DNA of 64,000 nt from Ligula intestinalis (taxonomy: Eukaryota; Platyhelminthes; Cestoda; Diphyllobothriidea; Diphyllobothriidae). Of the stretch, positions 43,195 through 53,374 are shown in pieces. The notes under the pieces were generated by a model. It saw only the letters and a program-made list of their open reading frames with translations, was not told the DNA's origin and made no database searches. Location: positions 99,901,401 to 99,965,400 of the forward strand of contig JAYGXS010000002.1 in NCBI GenBank assembly GCA_036362985.1. Reading direction: 5' to 3'. The translations under genes and the position numbers were made by a program. Each line of letters opens with the position of its first letter. Within the stretch, counting starts at the first letter, position 1.

Positions 43195-43523
43195 AATAAT
43201 TCGATTGACTCTATTGTGAAAAATTTTCGGCCTTGGGGGAATTGAACCTACACAGCAGAGAAGGCTTTTACACAGCCGTTGTTCTAGCATTGAGCTGTGA
43301 GGCCCACCGTCGCCGTTAATTTACTGCATCCGTTTTGGTGGATTACATGCAGGCAGCAAGTTGGGTGGGTAAAATCGACCGAGGTATGATTAAATTCAGG
43401 TCACACGGTCAGCTTCATAGCTCAGTGGTAGAGCATCGGCTGTGCATATGTGACCCCTGCTGTGTGGGTTCGATTCCCGCTGAGGTTGCGAATTTTTCAT
43501 AATTGGGTCAATCGAATTATTTA
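43195..43523. mobile_element. Inverted pair of tRNA-derived elements
   Basis: Left copy on the minus strand (43310-43195) and right copy on the plus strand (43407-43523) share a tRNA-like head (GCTCA...AGA..C D-arm, 'gctgtgt-ggttc-attcccgc' T-arm region) and a tail reading 'aatttttca-aat-g-gtcaatcgaatta'. In the right copy the acceptor strands 43410-43416 and 43480-43486 pair over seven positions. The anticodon region is too long and unpaired for a working tRNA. The heads face each other across about 95 bases. Confidence 0.65.
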
Positions 43524-43639
43524 AAACTGCCATACCCTCAAAAATTACCCTGATATATGGGTGGGATGGCGACACTGTAAGCAACCAATCAAAAATAAGT
43601 AAGGGGATGGAGTGTTTAGACATCAGAGGGCTAGAGAGT

Positions 43640-45115
43640 GGGAAGGGGAAGGGATCCTACACTTTGTTCAAGTTGCTGCTTCGTCGCCATAACGCGGCAT
43701 GGTAAGAAGTGTGAAGACACATGCAGGTATAAACGCCTTCTGTGCGCAGAAAATATGATTGGTTAGTTGTATGGCAACTGCCTCTGCCATCGCAAGTATC
43801 CGCTGATGCAGGAACTAGGGGTGTTGCGCCAGCACTTTATAAGTGACTCTGAACGCTTGTTTGATGTCAACCCGTCGACCGCTGTCAACCAAATGAGTCG
43901 AAAGGCGCTAGATATGGATTTTATCACGCCTTGGTTTATTCAAACAGAAGGGCATTGTCCTATCCGATAGGATAGATACCTAGTTGTTCGCCAAATATGA
44001 CCCGCTCCAGAGGAGCAAGTAAAAGTGTTTTTGCGCATCGGGAAGGTTTGAAATGGGAGTCTGTCCTTGCTTTTAAGGCGAGGAAATTGGGCACTTGGAA
44101 AGACGAGTCTTATCTTTGCAGTTGGATACGTGCGCGCGATTGCAACCTTCAAGTGAAGGTGTAGGAGTTCGTCTGTTGGGTGTCCTCGAAAAGACAATGT
44201 GAAAAATAAGGTTTTCCCCTCAGTCACCGGCACTTCGAATTTTGGGGGACATTCCTCTCTATATTTACTCATAATCTTCTCTTAAAACGGTTTTCTCGCA
44301 TAGTGTTTTGAATAAGTGCAAGCTAATTCCCTACTGTAACTCGAGAATATACTCTGCTGGCCTTGTTTGTGGGGCGGTGGACTAGAATTCGTTTCTGAGT
44401 TTGTGGGACAAAATTGTAGAGAGTTGTGCATTATCTTGTCCATGTTTTCCTGTGAAGTACACTTCTACTTATTGTTTCATCAGACCTTCCACTAAGAAGG
44501 ACATTCAGTAAGGGGAAGCACCGTCCGTTCTCATTTTCCGAAATGACGTTTGATGCTAGGTTAAAAGAGTGTCTAACTCAAGTATTTCATCTGCTATTGC
44601 AAAAATATCATCCACATATCGAACACAGGAAAAAAGGTCCCTTGAAATAGGGGAGAGTTGGTTACTATCCAATTTGCCCAGAAAAATATCAGCTACTAGA
44701 AGTCCACGGGGTGATCCCATCGCCACGCCATTGATTTGGCGGTAAAATTGGCCATTAAAGCTAAATCACACGTACAACGTTCAGTGATAAAGCCGTTCTT
44801 TATTTCTCCAACCAGCATACCAATTGCAAAATTCTGTTTTAATATTTGCTAAAATTCGAAGTTCAGATATAATATTCCTTTCATCATCCCCGGAAGAGGA
44901 ATGAGGGGCGATTTCTGCTTTAAAATCTCGTCACACAAAAATTATGTGGTTTCTGTGGGTGACTTGTTAGTGAACAAAGATGCAGCATCCTGGATGCCGG
45001 TCGAAAGGTCTGGTTGGTTTAAAAACGCCAAACCCAACGCTTTATTATTGAGCTATGGGTTTGTTTTCTCATCAGTTGCGATAGAAAATATCCAATCAAG
45101 TTAAAGAACACGATA
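43640..45115 (-). pseudogene. Penelope-like element, RT to endonuclease remnant
   Basis: Longest PLE remnant here. On the minus strand, in shifting frames: QDAASLFTNKSP (RT motif A region), QINGVAMGSPRGLLVADIFL (motif B region), VRYVDDIFAIADE (catalytic YVDD), then LSFRGHPTDELL, TYPTAKIRLVFPSA, KSKDRLPFQT and FTCSSGAGHIWRTTRYLSYR (GIY-YIG with AGHIW in place of AGYIG, catalytic Tyr lost). It ends with IKQAFRVTYKVL, ILAMAEAVAIQL and AQKAFIPA. Multiple stops and frameshifts. Terminal sequence at 43640-43540 matches 53160-53370 and 59200-59390. Confidence 0.8.
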
Positions 45116-45179
45116 CCCATCGGGCAGCTTGGGCTCAACGAGCACGCGACCCAGTACGTTCGACATAGCATCCAACGAA

Positions 45180-45320
45180 CAAAGGATCTGAATTTATAGG
45201 TTATCAGAAATGACTATTTCGATCACCTGGCCTTTCTGGCAGGACCAATATTGTGATTCGGTAGCCGCATGGAAATGACTAAGTGACCTTACGTAGAGGA
45301 AGCAACCACCCTCCACCATG
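45180..45320 (+). repeat. Partial copy of SINE-like repeat at 45840
   Basis: 'cagaaatgactatttcgatcacctggcctttctggcagg' and the following bases match 45910-45970; the tRNA-like head is missing. Confidence 0.4.
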
Positions 45321-45329
45321 GCCCCGAAG

Positions 45330-45835
45330 TTTTTCTGGCCTAAAATGCAACGCTTTGATCAGAATGGTTCTAGATAGAAGACAAATCTAGCAGGCTATTT
45401 GAGCTTACTCCTTCCCAGAGCCTACGGAGCAGAGGGGCTTTGGTTTTAACAGGCCCTAAAACGATAAAAGGATCTAGATCCCCTTCAGTTTTCGGTCTAA
45501 AGACATTAATGTTGATAACCTATCTTCTCCGAGCAAAAATATGCTTACATAGGGCCTCGTATTTGCTAGCGTAAGCGCTTATGGTTTTCATTGTGTGATG
45601 TGAGAGAAAAATCTCTCGTACCATATCACTTCATTTATTGGGCGAAATAGAATGCGCTATCGATGAGTTAGCATTTTTTTCAAGCGGTATTACAGGAATT
45701 TGGGGCAGTCAATGTCAAAGTCGAATACCGAGAAAGGCAGGGGGCAAGTTATATGTTCAGTCAGTTGCCCCGTCAGTTGTGATAGAAAACATTCACCAAT
45801 GAAGCTCAGGGCGTCTCGGGGCCCAATGCCCCCCC
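45330..45835. other. Unassigned DNA
   Basis: No supported feature. Confidence 0.4.
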
Positions 45836-45839
45836 ACTC

Positions 45840-46010
45840 GGTTGTAGTGCGTTATGCGTAGCGCTTCATGGCCAAATGATCTGCGTTCGAATGCCAAGAT
45901 TATGTAAGACTGACAGAAATGACTACTTCAGTCTATTGCCTTGCTGGCATGTACTTCGAAAGCTGCATGTGAATGACAAAGCAACCTTCTACACCCTCGG
46001 AAGAGACGAG
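45840..46010 (+). mobile_element. tRNA-headed SINE, different family
   Basis: Head with 'cgttatgcgtagcgcttcatgg' (A-box-like) and 'gatctgcgttcgaatgcc' (B box), then 'aagactgacagaaatgactacttcagtc'. There is no CTGATGA-GAAA module, so it is separate from the hammerhead SINEs. Confidence 0.45.
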
Positions 46011-46136
46011 GTTATATAGAGTTCCATTACCAAGCTGACCGTGGCCCGTAGATGCAAAACTCGCAGCCAAACCACAAAACGGAACCAAACCTCCCGATTC
46101 CATCCACTCCGTCTCAACTCACAAGTGGTCAAATTG

Positions 46137-46410
46137 ACTCTGGTCCCCTAAGAGTCTGGATGCTTGTTCTCATGTAGACAACCTGCTGAGTAACTGGCCG
46201 GAAAACTCGCTGGTCGTCCGAGGACTGTCGTAGACATCCTTTGTCTCAATGAGAACCGATTCTCCGGACAGGGTCAGTTGGAGGATATGAGTTCCATCTA
46301 TACCTTCCTCTGATGTAGTCCTCAAAATGTAAATTACCACTAAGCTGACATCACTTTTGTCATCTGGGATTAGATCGGAGAAAGAGTGCATTATCTGTCA
46401 CGAGATATTG
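46137..46410 (-). pseudogene. Possible lone ubiquitin-like unit
   Basis: The minus-strand frame from 46391 gives DLIPDDKSDVSLVVIYILRT then SEEGIDGTHILQLTLSGESV. The spacing of EGI, the ILQLTLSG strand and the following charged turn follows ubiquitin's EGIPPDQQRLIFAGKQLED. Similarity is weak and the frame is 73 codons. It may be a distant member of the 8.6-12.5 kb family, or chance. Confidence 0.3.
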
Positions 46411-46639
46411 AGTAGGATCTCGTCAGGAGTAGATGATATCTCTTGAAAAAGAATTTGATTCAGCTATAATTTCTGAGGCATTCTCGAAGCCATCATCGGA
46501 GAGAGAGCATTGGATACGGGTAAGTATGACACAGGGAGTTTTAGTATATATGTGAGGTATTTTATATGCTACTTAGCATAAATATGACAACTATTGGCTA
46601 CCCCTTCATCAAGGATGATTGCCCTTTGATGTGATAATT

Positions 46640-47660
46640 GCTTAGTGGCCGGCCTGACAGTCGTAAATCGCCAACTTTTCGTCAGGCGTGTTGGATGCTA
46701 GCTCAGAAAACTTATCTGTTTAATCTAGCGTTCGACAGGATTGTGGCCTGTTTTCCATCTTATTTGATTACGCCATTGATTGGATCCTCGGAAAGATCCT
46801 ACGTGAAGCTGACGGCATTGAGCTTACATCCGGATGCAGGCTGACTGATCTTGACTAAGCCCATGGTATCGCTCTACTAGCTTCAAGCGATGATGAACTA
46901 CAGTCCATGGTATCACGTGTGAACAAAATCGCTAAGTCAATCAGTTTGTTCATAAAAGCTGAAAAAGACTCAAGTGTTTTCATTCTGCATCCTATATGCT
47001 CAACAGAAGGCACCTCTCGAGATGAATGGCTGTCGACTGGAAGAAGTAGACAGTTTCAAATACATCGGAGCGTGGTTTCTGCCGAACGGAAGCAGCTTGA
47101 TGAGTTTTTTCCAGTCTTGGAAAATGCCTTTGCACCCGCCGCGATATTTCTATTGCAACGAAGGTCCGCGTGAACCTTGCATTTTTGCGGTCTGTTCTTC
47201 CATATGGCGAGGGGAAGATTAACAGAAACTGGAGGTATATGACCCCTGTTGCTTGCAGACCATCCTCCGAATGACTTGCATCAATTTCATCTCAAATTAA
47301 ATAGTCCACACTCACTGCGATACCATCGCAAGGATATCCCAGGCCATCCCAAAAAGACGACTGGGGTTGTTTGGACATGTTCGTCATCGTTAATCTCAAG
47401 AGTTCAGTGTTACTGCCCTCGAACTGAAACCGTTACCTAACTGGAAACATCGAAGGGGGGGGTCAGCTCAAAACCTGGCTCGACTCAGTCCTTCAGGAGA
47501 TGGAAGTAGTTCTCGGACCTTCGGTCTACGGTCTTCGGCACTGATGGTGAGAATGGATTGAACTATTCAGGTTAACTACCTCCACAGGGTCATCACGCGT
47601 GGAGAAGTACCGTTCAGGACATCATAGAAGCTGGCTAGACAAGTCATGATTGCAGCCGCA
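46640..47660 (+). pseudogene. RTE-like non-LTR retrotransposon RT remnant
   Basis: In shifting plus frames: ELTSGCRLTDLD (before the catalytic YADD, which is mutated), IALLASSDDELQSMVSRVNK, then APLEMNGCRLEEVDSFKYIG and AWFLPNG, the post-catalytic block of RTE-type RTs. The tail has LGLFGHV-like and QLKTWLDSVLQEMEVVLGPS blocks up to about 47530 and ends near 47660 ('gcagccgcaacaagtaagta'). Truncated at the 5' side and full of stops. Confidence 0.7.
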
Positions 47661-47734
47661 ACAAGTAAGTAAGCTGAATGCTAGCGTGATGATTACTCGG
47701 TCATCAAGCACAGTGGCACTGGCGTTAGCAAATG

Positions 47735-48000
47735 TCTTCATCTGCCTGCTACATTGGCCTGAATAAATCTCAGCAACAAACATGTGCTTAAGAAGTCATT
47801 GCACTTGTTAGCAGACTGGAGGCCCACGAACCATGACTCAAGCAAATCGATGCTCTCGTGATGGTGATCTCTCGCAAAATTTTTAGCCCCAGGCAATTTG
47901 AGTGTATGGCCGGGTTTCGTCGAATGAGCTGCAATTTGAGAATTTCTGTCGTTTCTCCGCACTACTGCCGCTGCTGCGTGCTTGCTCATTCGCGACAGCG
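47735..48000 (-). pseudogene. Penelope-like endonuclease C-terminal fragment, fifth family
   Basis: An 83-codon minus-strand frame: AAAVVRRNDRNSQIAAHS, PGHTLKLPGAKNFARDHHHE, then IDLLESWFVGLQSANKCNDF. This is the region after GIY-YIG in which a conserved Glu lies in the LLESWF block, followed by the S.NKxNDL end seen in flatworm and other PLEs. The GIY-YIG core is not included. Upstream minus sequence (48000-48180) has no match. Confidence 0.6.
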
Positions 48001-48179
48001 GTAGTCTTCTAGTTCCTTTATAGTTCTTGCTCCGCCCGCAACTACAGCAGATCCGCTAAATGATTCCATTACTTTCTTGCCGTCTCGCAGTCCCATTTAC
48101 CGGCGCTAATGGTTGTCTCCGGCTAGTTTGCGACGCTAAATGTAAGTGGCGTCAGGAGTTGGCTGACGGCCTCCAAGTT

Positions 48180-48460
48180 GCTCTTGAAATGCGGACGTTT
48201 ACTTCAGAGGTGCTGTGTCAAAGACAGAGAAGGGGATAAATAGCGTTACTGCGTCCCCAAAATCTTACAGCAGTAAGGAACCGACTATGCATAAAACCGA
48301 TATGTTGGTTGGTTAATTACTGTCGAATAAAATTTAAATGATTACTATTAACTAGAAGCTCGGATTTAAGATAATAACTATATTACAGCTCACTGGCCTA
48401 ACGTGAAATATTAACGTGCTTAAGGCAGGGGAGCGCAAAAAAGATAAAGTAATGGAGAGC
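48180..48460. other. Unassigned DNA
   Basis: No supported feature. Confidence 0.4.
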
Positions 48461-48464
48461 TGAT

Positions 48465-48640
48465 TGGTAGTTGTGGCCTCTGTCAGTCTCTATTATGTGG
48501 CCCTCGTCTCTTCCACCGTTCTTTTATATGTTTGTAAATCCCATCTAATTCTATGTGCCGGTTGATGTATGCGTCATCGGAGTGCATGGCCTCATGTATA
48601 TCTCGGCATTTTTGGAGGGGCGAATTCGGACAATGCGTGT
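48465..48640 (-). repeat. PLE terminal sequence fragment
   Basis: Matches 5105-5290 and 35945-36075 in sequence and orientation, including 'gccggttgatg-atg-gtcatcggagtgca' and 'atctcggc-ttttggagggg'. Confidence 0.65.
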
Positions 48641-48859
48641 TTTATCCCCTGCGAACCTGTACCCTGTATCAAGGCTATGCATAGCCATTTTGAATAAATG
48701 GTCATGCCTTTGTACTGCCCGTTAGTGCTCGCGGATGCGTGTAGAGACGAACCTTTACGTGAACTTCTGCAACAAAGGTGACGTTTTCAGTCCCATGTTC
48801 TGCCCTACTTTAATAAAATAGAATTATCAAACATTAGGAGCTGGAATTATAATTGAATA

Positions 48860-49370
48860 AAATTAGACAGAGCAAAGCAGACAGAGGGAGCTACAGTTCG
48901 GTCTGAGTCGGCGAAAAGCGAATGCAAAAAAGATGTGCCAGTCACCGGAATCATCATTCTATTCTTCTGAGCTTTCGAACTCTTGCGGGAGACCATCGTC
49001 AGCGATAAAAGCGTCAACGAAAAACAAGCACCAGTTCTAGGGGGCAAGGGCCAATCAACCACCTGTGCCATCAGTCCTGAGAGGCCTGCGCAGGGTGATA
49101 TATGCCAACGCCGGATAAATAGATCGATTGACTGAAGTTTAATCCAAGGTTCTGGCCTCAATCTATTCTCGGCCTGTCTTGTTGCCGGCGTGGGCGATTA
49201 TCCTCGCAGCTGCAAAGTTAAACTCTTGATCGGTCTCATAGGTGTGGATAACCACTTGCAACAATACGTCATTCCCTCTTACAGCCAGCTTATGTTCGCG
49301 TCTGCATGAACCCACCATGCATCCACTTTGTCCTTTGTAATTTTGGCGACAAGTTTAGCATGGTATGCGA
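48860..49370 (-). pseudogene. Penelope-like GIY-YIG C-terminal half with terminal repeat
   Basis: Minus strand: CRREHKLAVRGNDVLLQVV, ETDQEFNFAAARIIAHAGNK then TSVNRSIYLSG, the post-GIY-YIG part of a PLE endonuclease with several stops. A hammerhead-like end follows at 49008-48965: CTGACGA (48996-49002), a 19-nt stem II segment, GAAA (48973-48976), GCTC. The same end occurs on the plus strand at 49420-49462, so the coding piece is flanked by inverted termini. Confidence 0.65.
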
Positions 49371-49414
49371 TACACTATGCTCGACAGCTCATTGAGATTT
49401 TGTCTCTCCTCGAT

Positions 49415-49510
49415 TTGCTATCATCTCTGACGATGGACTCCCGCAAAAGTTAGAAAGCTCAGAAGAATGAAATTATGATTCTAATGACCGACACTTCTTC
49501 TCCATACATA
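49415..49510 (+). repeat. PLE terminus with hammerhead-like core, inverted partner
   Basis: 'ctgacgatggactcccgcaa' (49427-49446) then GAAAGCTC (49453-49460) and 'agaagaat' match the minus-strand end at 49008-48940. CTGACGA and GAAA are both present. Confidence 0.6.
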
Positions 49511-49514
49511 AAGG

Positions 49515-50365
49515 TAAATTTGTCGTTTTTATGACCATCTTTTTTAAAAATTTGATAAGATGTTAATGCTGCAGAGGATTACGCAAACCTCTGCACCAAA
49601 AGTGTCGGTTTCAGTCCCACTGCCCATCCCTATTTTTATAAACCAGCATTTTTAGACGGAGGTATATGGAAGTAGAATTACATAAAATTGGGCTTTGAGT
49701 CAGCTATTGTTCGATTTGAGCTGATTAGAAGTGCATGCAGAGTTTGAAAAAGGCTGCTTGATTCATGCATGCCCCAGAACGAACTCACAAAAAGGGGAAC
49801 AAGGAGTTTTTGTTGACAGGGGCAGGATCAGGGGCAGCGGACTATTAGCCGTCAGTGAGTTGCGTGTAATGGACACTGCCAAAATTATCTGTTATCCTCA
49901 TCTTGAGAGAGGCAGAGCGAGGCAGGCAACCGGGGGTGGGAGTTAATTGACAGAGAGATCCGGATACCTTGATACTGACCAGTGGCCAATGTGAAAACCG
50001 CTCGCCCCGGGAAGTGAAGGAGGGTTAATGTCTTCAGGAGGCCACGCACTATGCGCTGGAGAGGTTTATTTTGCCTAATATTTGGCGTAAAACGCTCCCA
50101 GCCATCGTTGCACCTACCCTCTCCCCCGTTTTTTTATCGCCTTGAGTGATGGCGTGGCAGTTAAGACAACCAGGTGTACGATTAAAGTGAGGCTGGGGGG
50201 GAGTTAGATAGCAGCAGTCCTAGACACCTCTACCTCTATATCATAAACGGATTAAAATAGACACGTTATTCTGCGCAAAGATTCGAGGCTCAGATATAGT
50301 ATTGCCTTTATCATTCCCGGAAGAGAAAGAAGAAGAGGAGAAAATTTTTGGGACCAAGGTATTTA
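49515..50365. other. Unassigned DNA
   Basis: No supported gene. The frame at 49731-49946 has no recognised motif. Confidence 0.4.
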
Positions 50366-50369
50366 TAAG

Positions 50370-50405
50370 CTAAAGTTTCTGAAACACTCAGTCTCATCGT
50401 CAAAT
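50370..50405 (-). ncRNA. Hammerhead-like motif, long stem II
   Basis: Minus strand: TTGACGA (50397-50403), TGAGAC with GTTTCA pairing as a 6-bp stem II around a short loop, GAAA (50376-50379), then CTTTAGC. The first core base is T instead of C. No PLE coding sequence was recognised next to it on the minus strand. Confidence 0.35.
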
Positions 50406-50779
50406 CGACGTGCCTACTCTTCCGCCATCCCCGAATGAATGCGTCTCACCACCAGCCTCGTGTTATAAAAATGCCTGACGCACGCGCTTCGATCGATTGC
50501 TGGTGGTCGTTTGAATCTTTCTTGCCCTCCCAGGAGCCTCCGTGAGAAAGTGTGACTCGCCGTTCAGGTGGCTCCTGATCGTTGCCAACTTCTTCCCTTG
50601 AGTGTTACGGCTGTCGGTTTTGTGCATCTTCTTTCACCCTCATTCCCTTCCGGCGATACTGAAAGCTGTATACATTATTCTTTACGATTAAGGCACACTA
50701 TTTAACGCTCTTGTAGTTAGATAGCTGTAAATAGCGAAAGATTTAGGGTCGCGTCGATGAGAAAAGACGGAGCACGCTA

Positions 50780-51230
50780 ATGACTCCGCAAGCTTGAAAA
50801 GCATATTGGGCAAACGTATGTTTCCGACAATCCATCATCGATGCTGGTACAACTGCATCGATAATTAATTTATTACAGCTTGGAAGGGTTAAGAAATTTT
50901 GTACGACTGCAACTAATCGTTTCCATGCCGTCCACATAGCCAGATCGACGTGCAGAGGTTATTGCGCCGGGGGGTGGAGGAGTGGAAATTAGGATAGACT
51001 GCGGGCATTGGTCATGCGTCGAGTACATGGAGGGAAAGTTATTGTCATAAGCATGGAGTGAATAACTGTCACCAAGGGGTGAGGGGCGATATGCGATGGC
51101 CAGCTGGCGCCGGCGTCAGACACGGAAGTGATAATGCCTGAATTTGTGTATTCTGAGAAGAGAGCACTGGAATTGCTAGCCACATAGCCACTGGCTCGGA
51201 TGTTGCTAGCACCCTTTGGCTGGACTTATT
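50780..51230 (-). pseudogene. Penelope-like C-terminal fragment with terminal repeat
   Basis: Minus strand: VLATSEPVAMWLASNSSALF then SEYTNSGIITSVSDAGASWP and, further on, a tail similar to that of the PLE at 60340-59990. A decayed hammerhead-like end is at 50845-50805 (GATGATG, then GGAAAC). It belongs to the family of the 2.8-4.1 kb copies. Confidence 0.6.
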
Positions 51231-51239
51231 TAACTATCC

Positions 51240-52420
51240 ATGTAATTGAACGGCCCGTTGATGAATTTCAAAAAACATATATTTTCCAAATAAACATACC
51301 AAGTCAAACATGGGAATATTTGCAGGACTCCACAAGCATCGACATATTTTCTCGATATTTTAGTTGCATTAATTTCAATAAGTCTTGACCTAGTGCTGTA
51401 ATTTCAAAGAAACAGTAGGATGCATTTACACTGGTCAGAGGGGATGATACAATCCTATGCAAGAACAGTACAGACAACCTTTTTCCATGAATAGAAATCA
51501 CTAAAGCAGTTGTGCACTATCAGTACTTAATAGACTCGGTGTCCTTATACAGGTCGATTACTACTCTAATAGGTACTGGTCAGAACTAAACATCCGATTA
51601 ACGTCTTCTTTACTGTGAAAATTTCATCCAAATTAAATAACAACATTTAAACAGCACAAACTTTCAGTAACAAAGTGTTCTTCATTCATTTTCAAAACAC
51701 TTCAAGGGTTTCGATTCAAGTGCTTTGGGAGTAAATGCTGTAGAAGTCGACGTTATTCTTCTCAAAGTTCAATCTTGCTGTCTAACCAAGTCCTCTCGAT
51801 ATGCAGGTGATGTACAGTTTTGTAATCGTACCCAGTCTGTGCAAGTCACTGATAAGCTGGTCATCCGTTGGAATGCGTCTGCTTCGCGTTCAATTACAGG
51901 GATCAACGTCACTGCAGCTCCCTTGCCCACAATGTAGAATGACTTAACATTGGTAGATAAGCTATTTCCTTGTTCTCGTTTTCGTTTTCGTTCTCTTTCC
52001 TTGTTTCTTCCTCGATTTCCATTTCTTTCTTCTTTCCCTAGCTCTCGCTTCGTCCCCGTTCCCTGCACAACTTGCCTTACAGTGCTCACCACCGGCCAGT
52101 TCCCGTTTTAGTACTGCGCCCATCTCACCCCAGGCGAGTGATCAGCTGGGCGGTGGCTTGTTGCTGGCGGCGAGAAGGAGAGTGAGCTTGACCTTGAGCA
52201 CATTTCTTTCCTCATGGTACGCTAGAAACCGTGGCTTCAAAGGTTGGCATTTGACAGAAAAACTTGGATACCGCAGTCGGTCCAGTGTGTCTTGTTGTGT
52301 GGAGTGGATAAGTGCGGGCTGAGAGTCAGGCTCAATGGCTCCCTCCCCCTAAAGTGGCCTTTATGGTGCTCCCAGATGGGAGCGTACCTTGCAGTGTGAT
52401 GTTGTTGTGGTACGTGTTGA
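51240..52420. other. Unassigned DNA
   Basis: No supported gene. The frame at 51725-51937 is not recognised. A pyrimidine-rich stretch lies at 51965-52040. Confidence 0.4.
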
Positions 52421-52429
52421 AGTTTATTT

Positions 52430-52565
52430 CACGCACACCGCCTGCGACCTACCCCATCTTCGGTCATCTTGGCTTTTGTCTTGACAGCGGATTCGGGTGT
52501 GGGAGTTATCTGGGAGTAGTGAGAGAGTGGGATATATTTTCCGCAAATTTACTCTCACTACGATC
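52430..52565 (+). repeat. Dispersed repeat T, copy 1
   Basis: Similar to 60850-60980 ('ccccatcttcggtc-t-ttg', 'ttttgtcttgacagcggat-cgg', 'gtgggagt', 'gagagtggg'). Copy 2 lies inside the 789-bp insertion at 60349-61137, so this is probably a part of another copy of that mobile element. Confidence 0.45.
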
Positions 52566-52889
52566 CCGCGGGAGTCACCGCTTTGCCTCAGCTTGCTGAA
52601 AATCATGGTGAAAAATGCCGAGAGTGATGGCCGAAATTTCAATTAACTTCGGTACTCTGAGACCATCTAGAGACCTATGAGCCATCAATGCGTGCGCCGT
52701 GGTTCTGATACTTCTGTACTGGATTGACATCGTTCTGCTTGGCGGATGCATCCTCTTCTAAAAGATGGCCACTAATTTACTTACGGCCTCTTAGATTTGT
52801 ATTGGGTTTCTGGTGTTCTATGCAGGTATCGTGTCCTAGCGATAGATAACATTTCGGAACAGACTTCTTGGCAGCAATAAAACCGGTCA

Positions 52890-53155
52890 ACCACAGCGGT
52901 CGGGGGGCTTTAACAGTGAACTTCGGCATTTCTCCCAGTGACATTCTGTTGCTTCGGCGATTAAAACTAGCTCTAAATCGTCACAGAAATGCAAAAATAA
53001 TAATGAAAGACTGGACGGATGTTGAGGAGGTCTTTAGTCGTGGCAGCCTTAGTGCCTACACAAACGACTTCTGCACGTATAAGCTCGGGTTAGCGAGCAG
53101 TATGGCAACCGCCTCTGCCATTTCCCTCCCGTTTCTTCGCTCTGGTCTCGAAGTA
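52890..53155 (-). pseudogene. Penelope-like C-terminal fragment
   Basis: Minus strand: EMAEAVAILLANPSLYVQKSF then ALRLPRLKT, matching MAEAVAIQLTNHIFCAQKAF of the copy at 43640-45115. It ends at about 53155, where plus-strand terminal sequence of the same family begins, giving an inverted junction. The plus frame 52868-53179 is its shadow. Confidence 0.6.
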
Positions 53156-53159
53156 TGGC

Positions 53160-53370
53160 TAGAATCTGACCCCTTATGACCCCGTAACCCGTCTCCCCTT
53201 CTCCTTCTTATTAATACTACTGAAAACAATTGTTTACCAATATGCCTTTACTACTGATTGGTTGCTTGAACTTTTGTTAACTCCCTCATATTATTGTATT
53301 TGACTAATGATGATGCAATCGATCCGACGAATGCGTTCGCCTAACTTGACTTCCTGAATAGTAAAATAAT
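53160..53370 (+). repeat. PLE terminal sequence
   Basis: Matches 59200-59390: 'tctgacccc', 'ctccccttctc', 'ttactactgattggttg-tgaacttttgttaa', 'cttgacttcctgaa'. The complement of 43540-43640 is also related. Confidence 0.65.
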
Positions 53371-53374
53371 TCGT

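Noticed and set aside
43410..43486. Functional tRNA gene
   Set aside because: The acceptor, D and T arms pair, but the anticodon region is about five bases too long and unpaired. The unit has a repeat partner in inverted orientation with a shared SINE-like tail.
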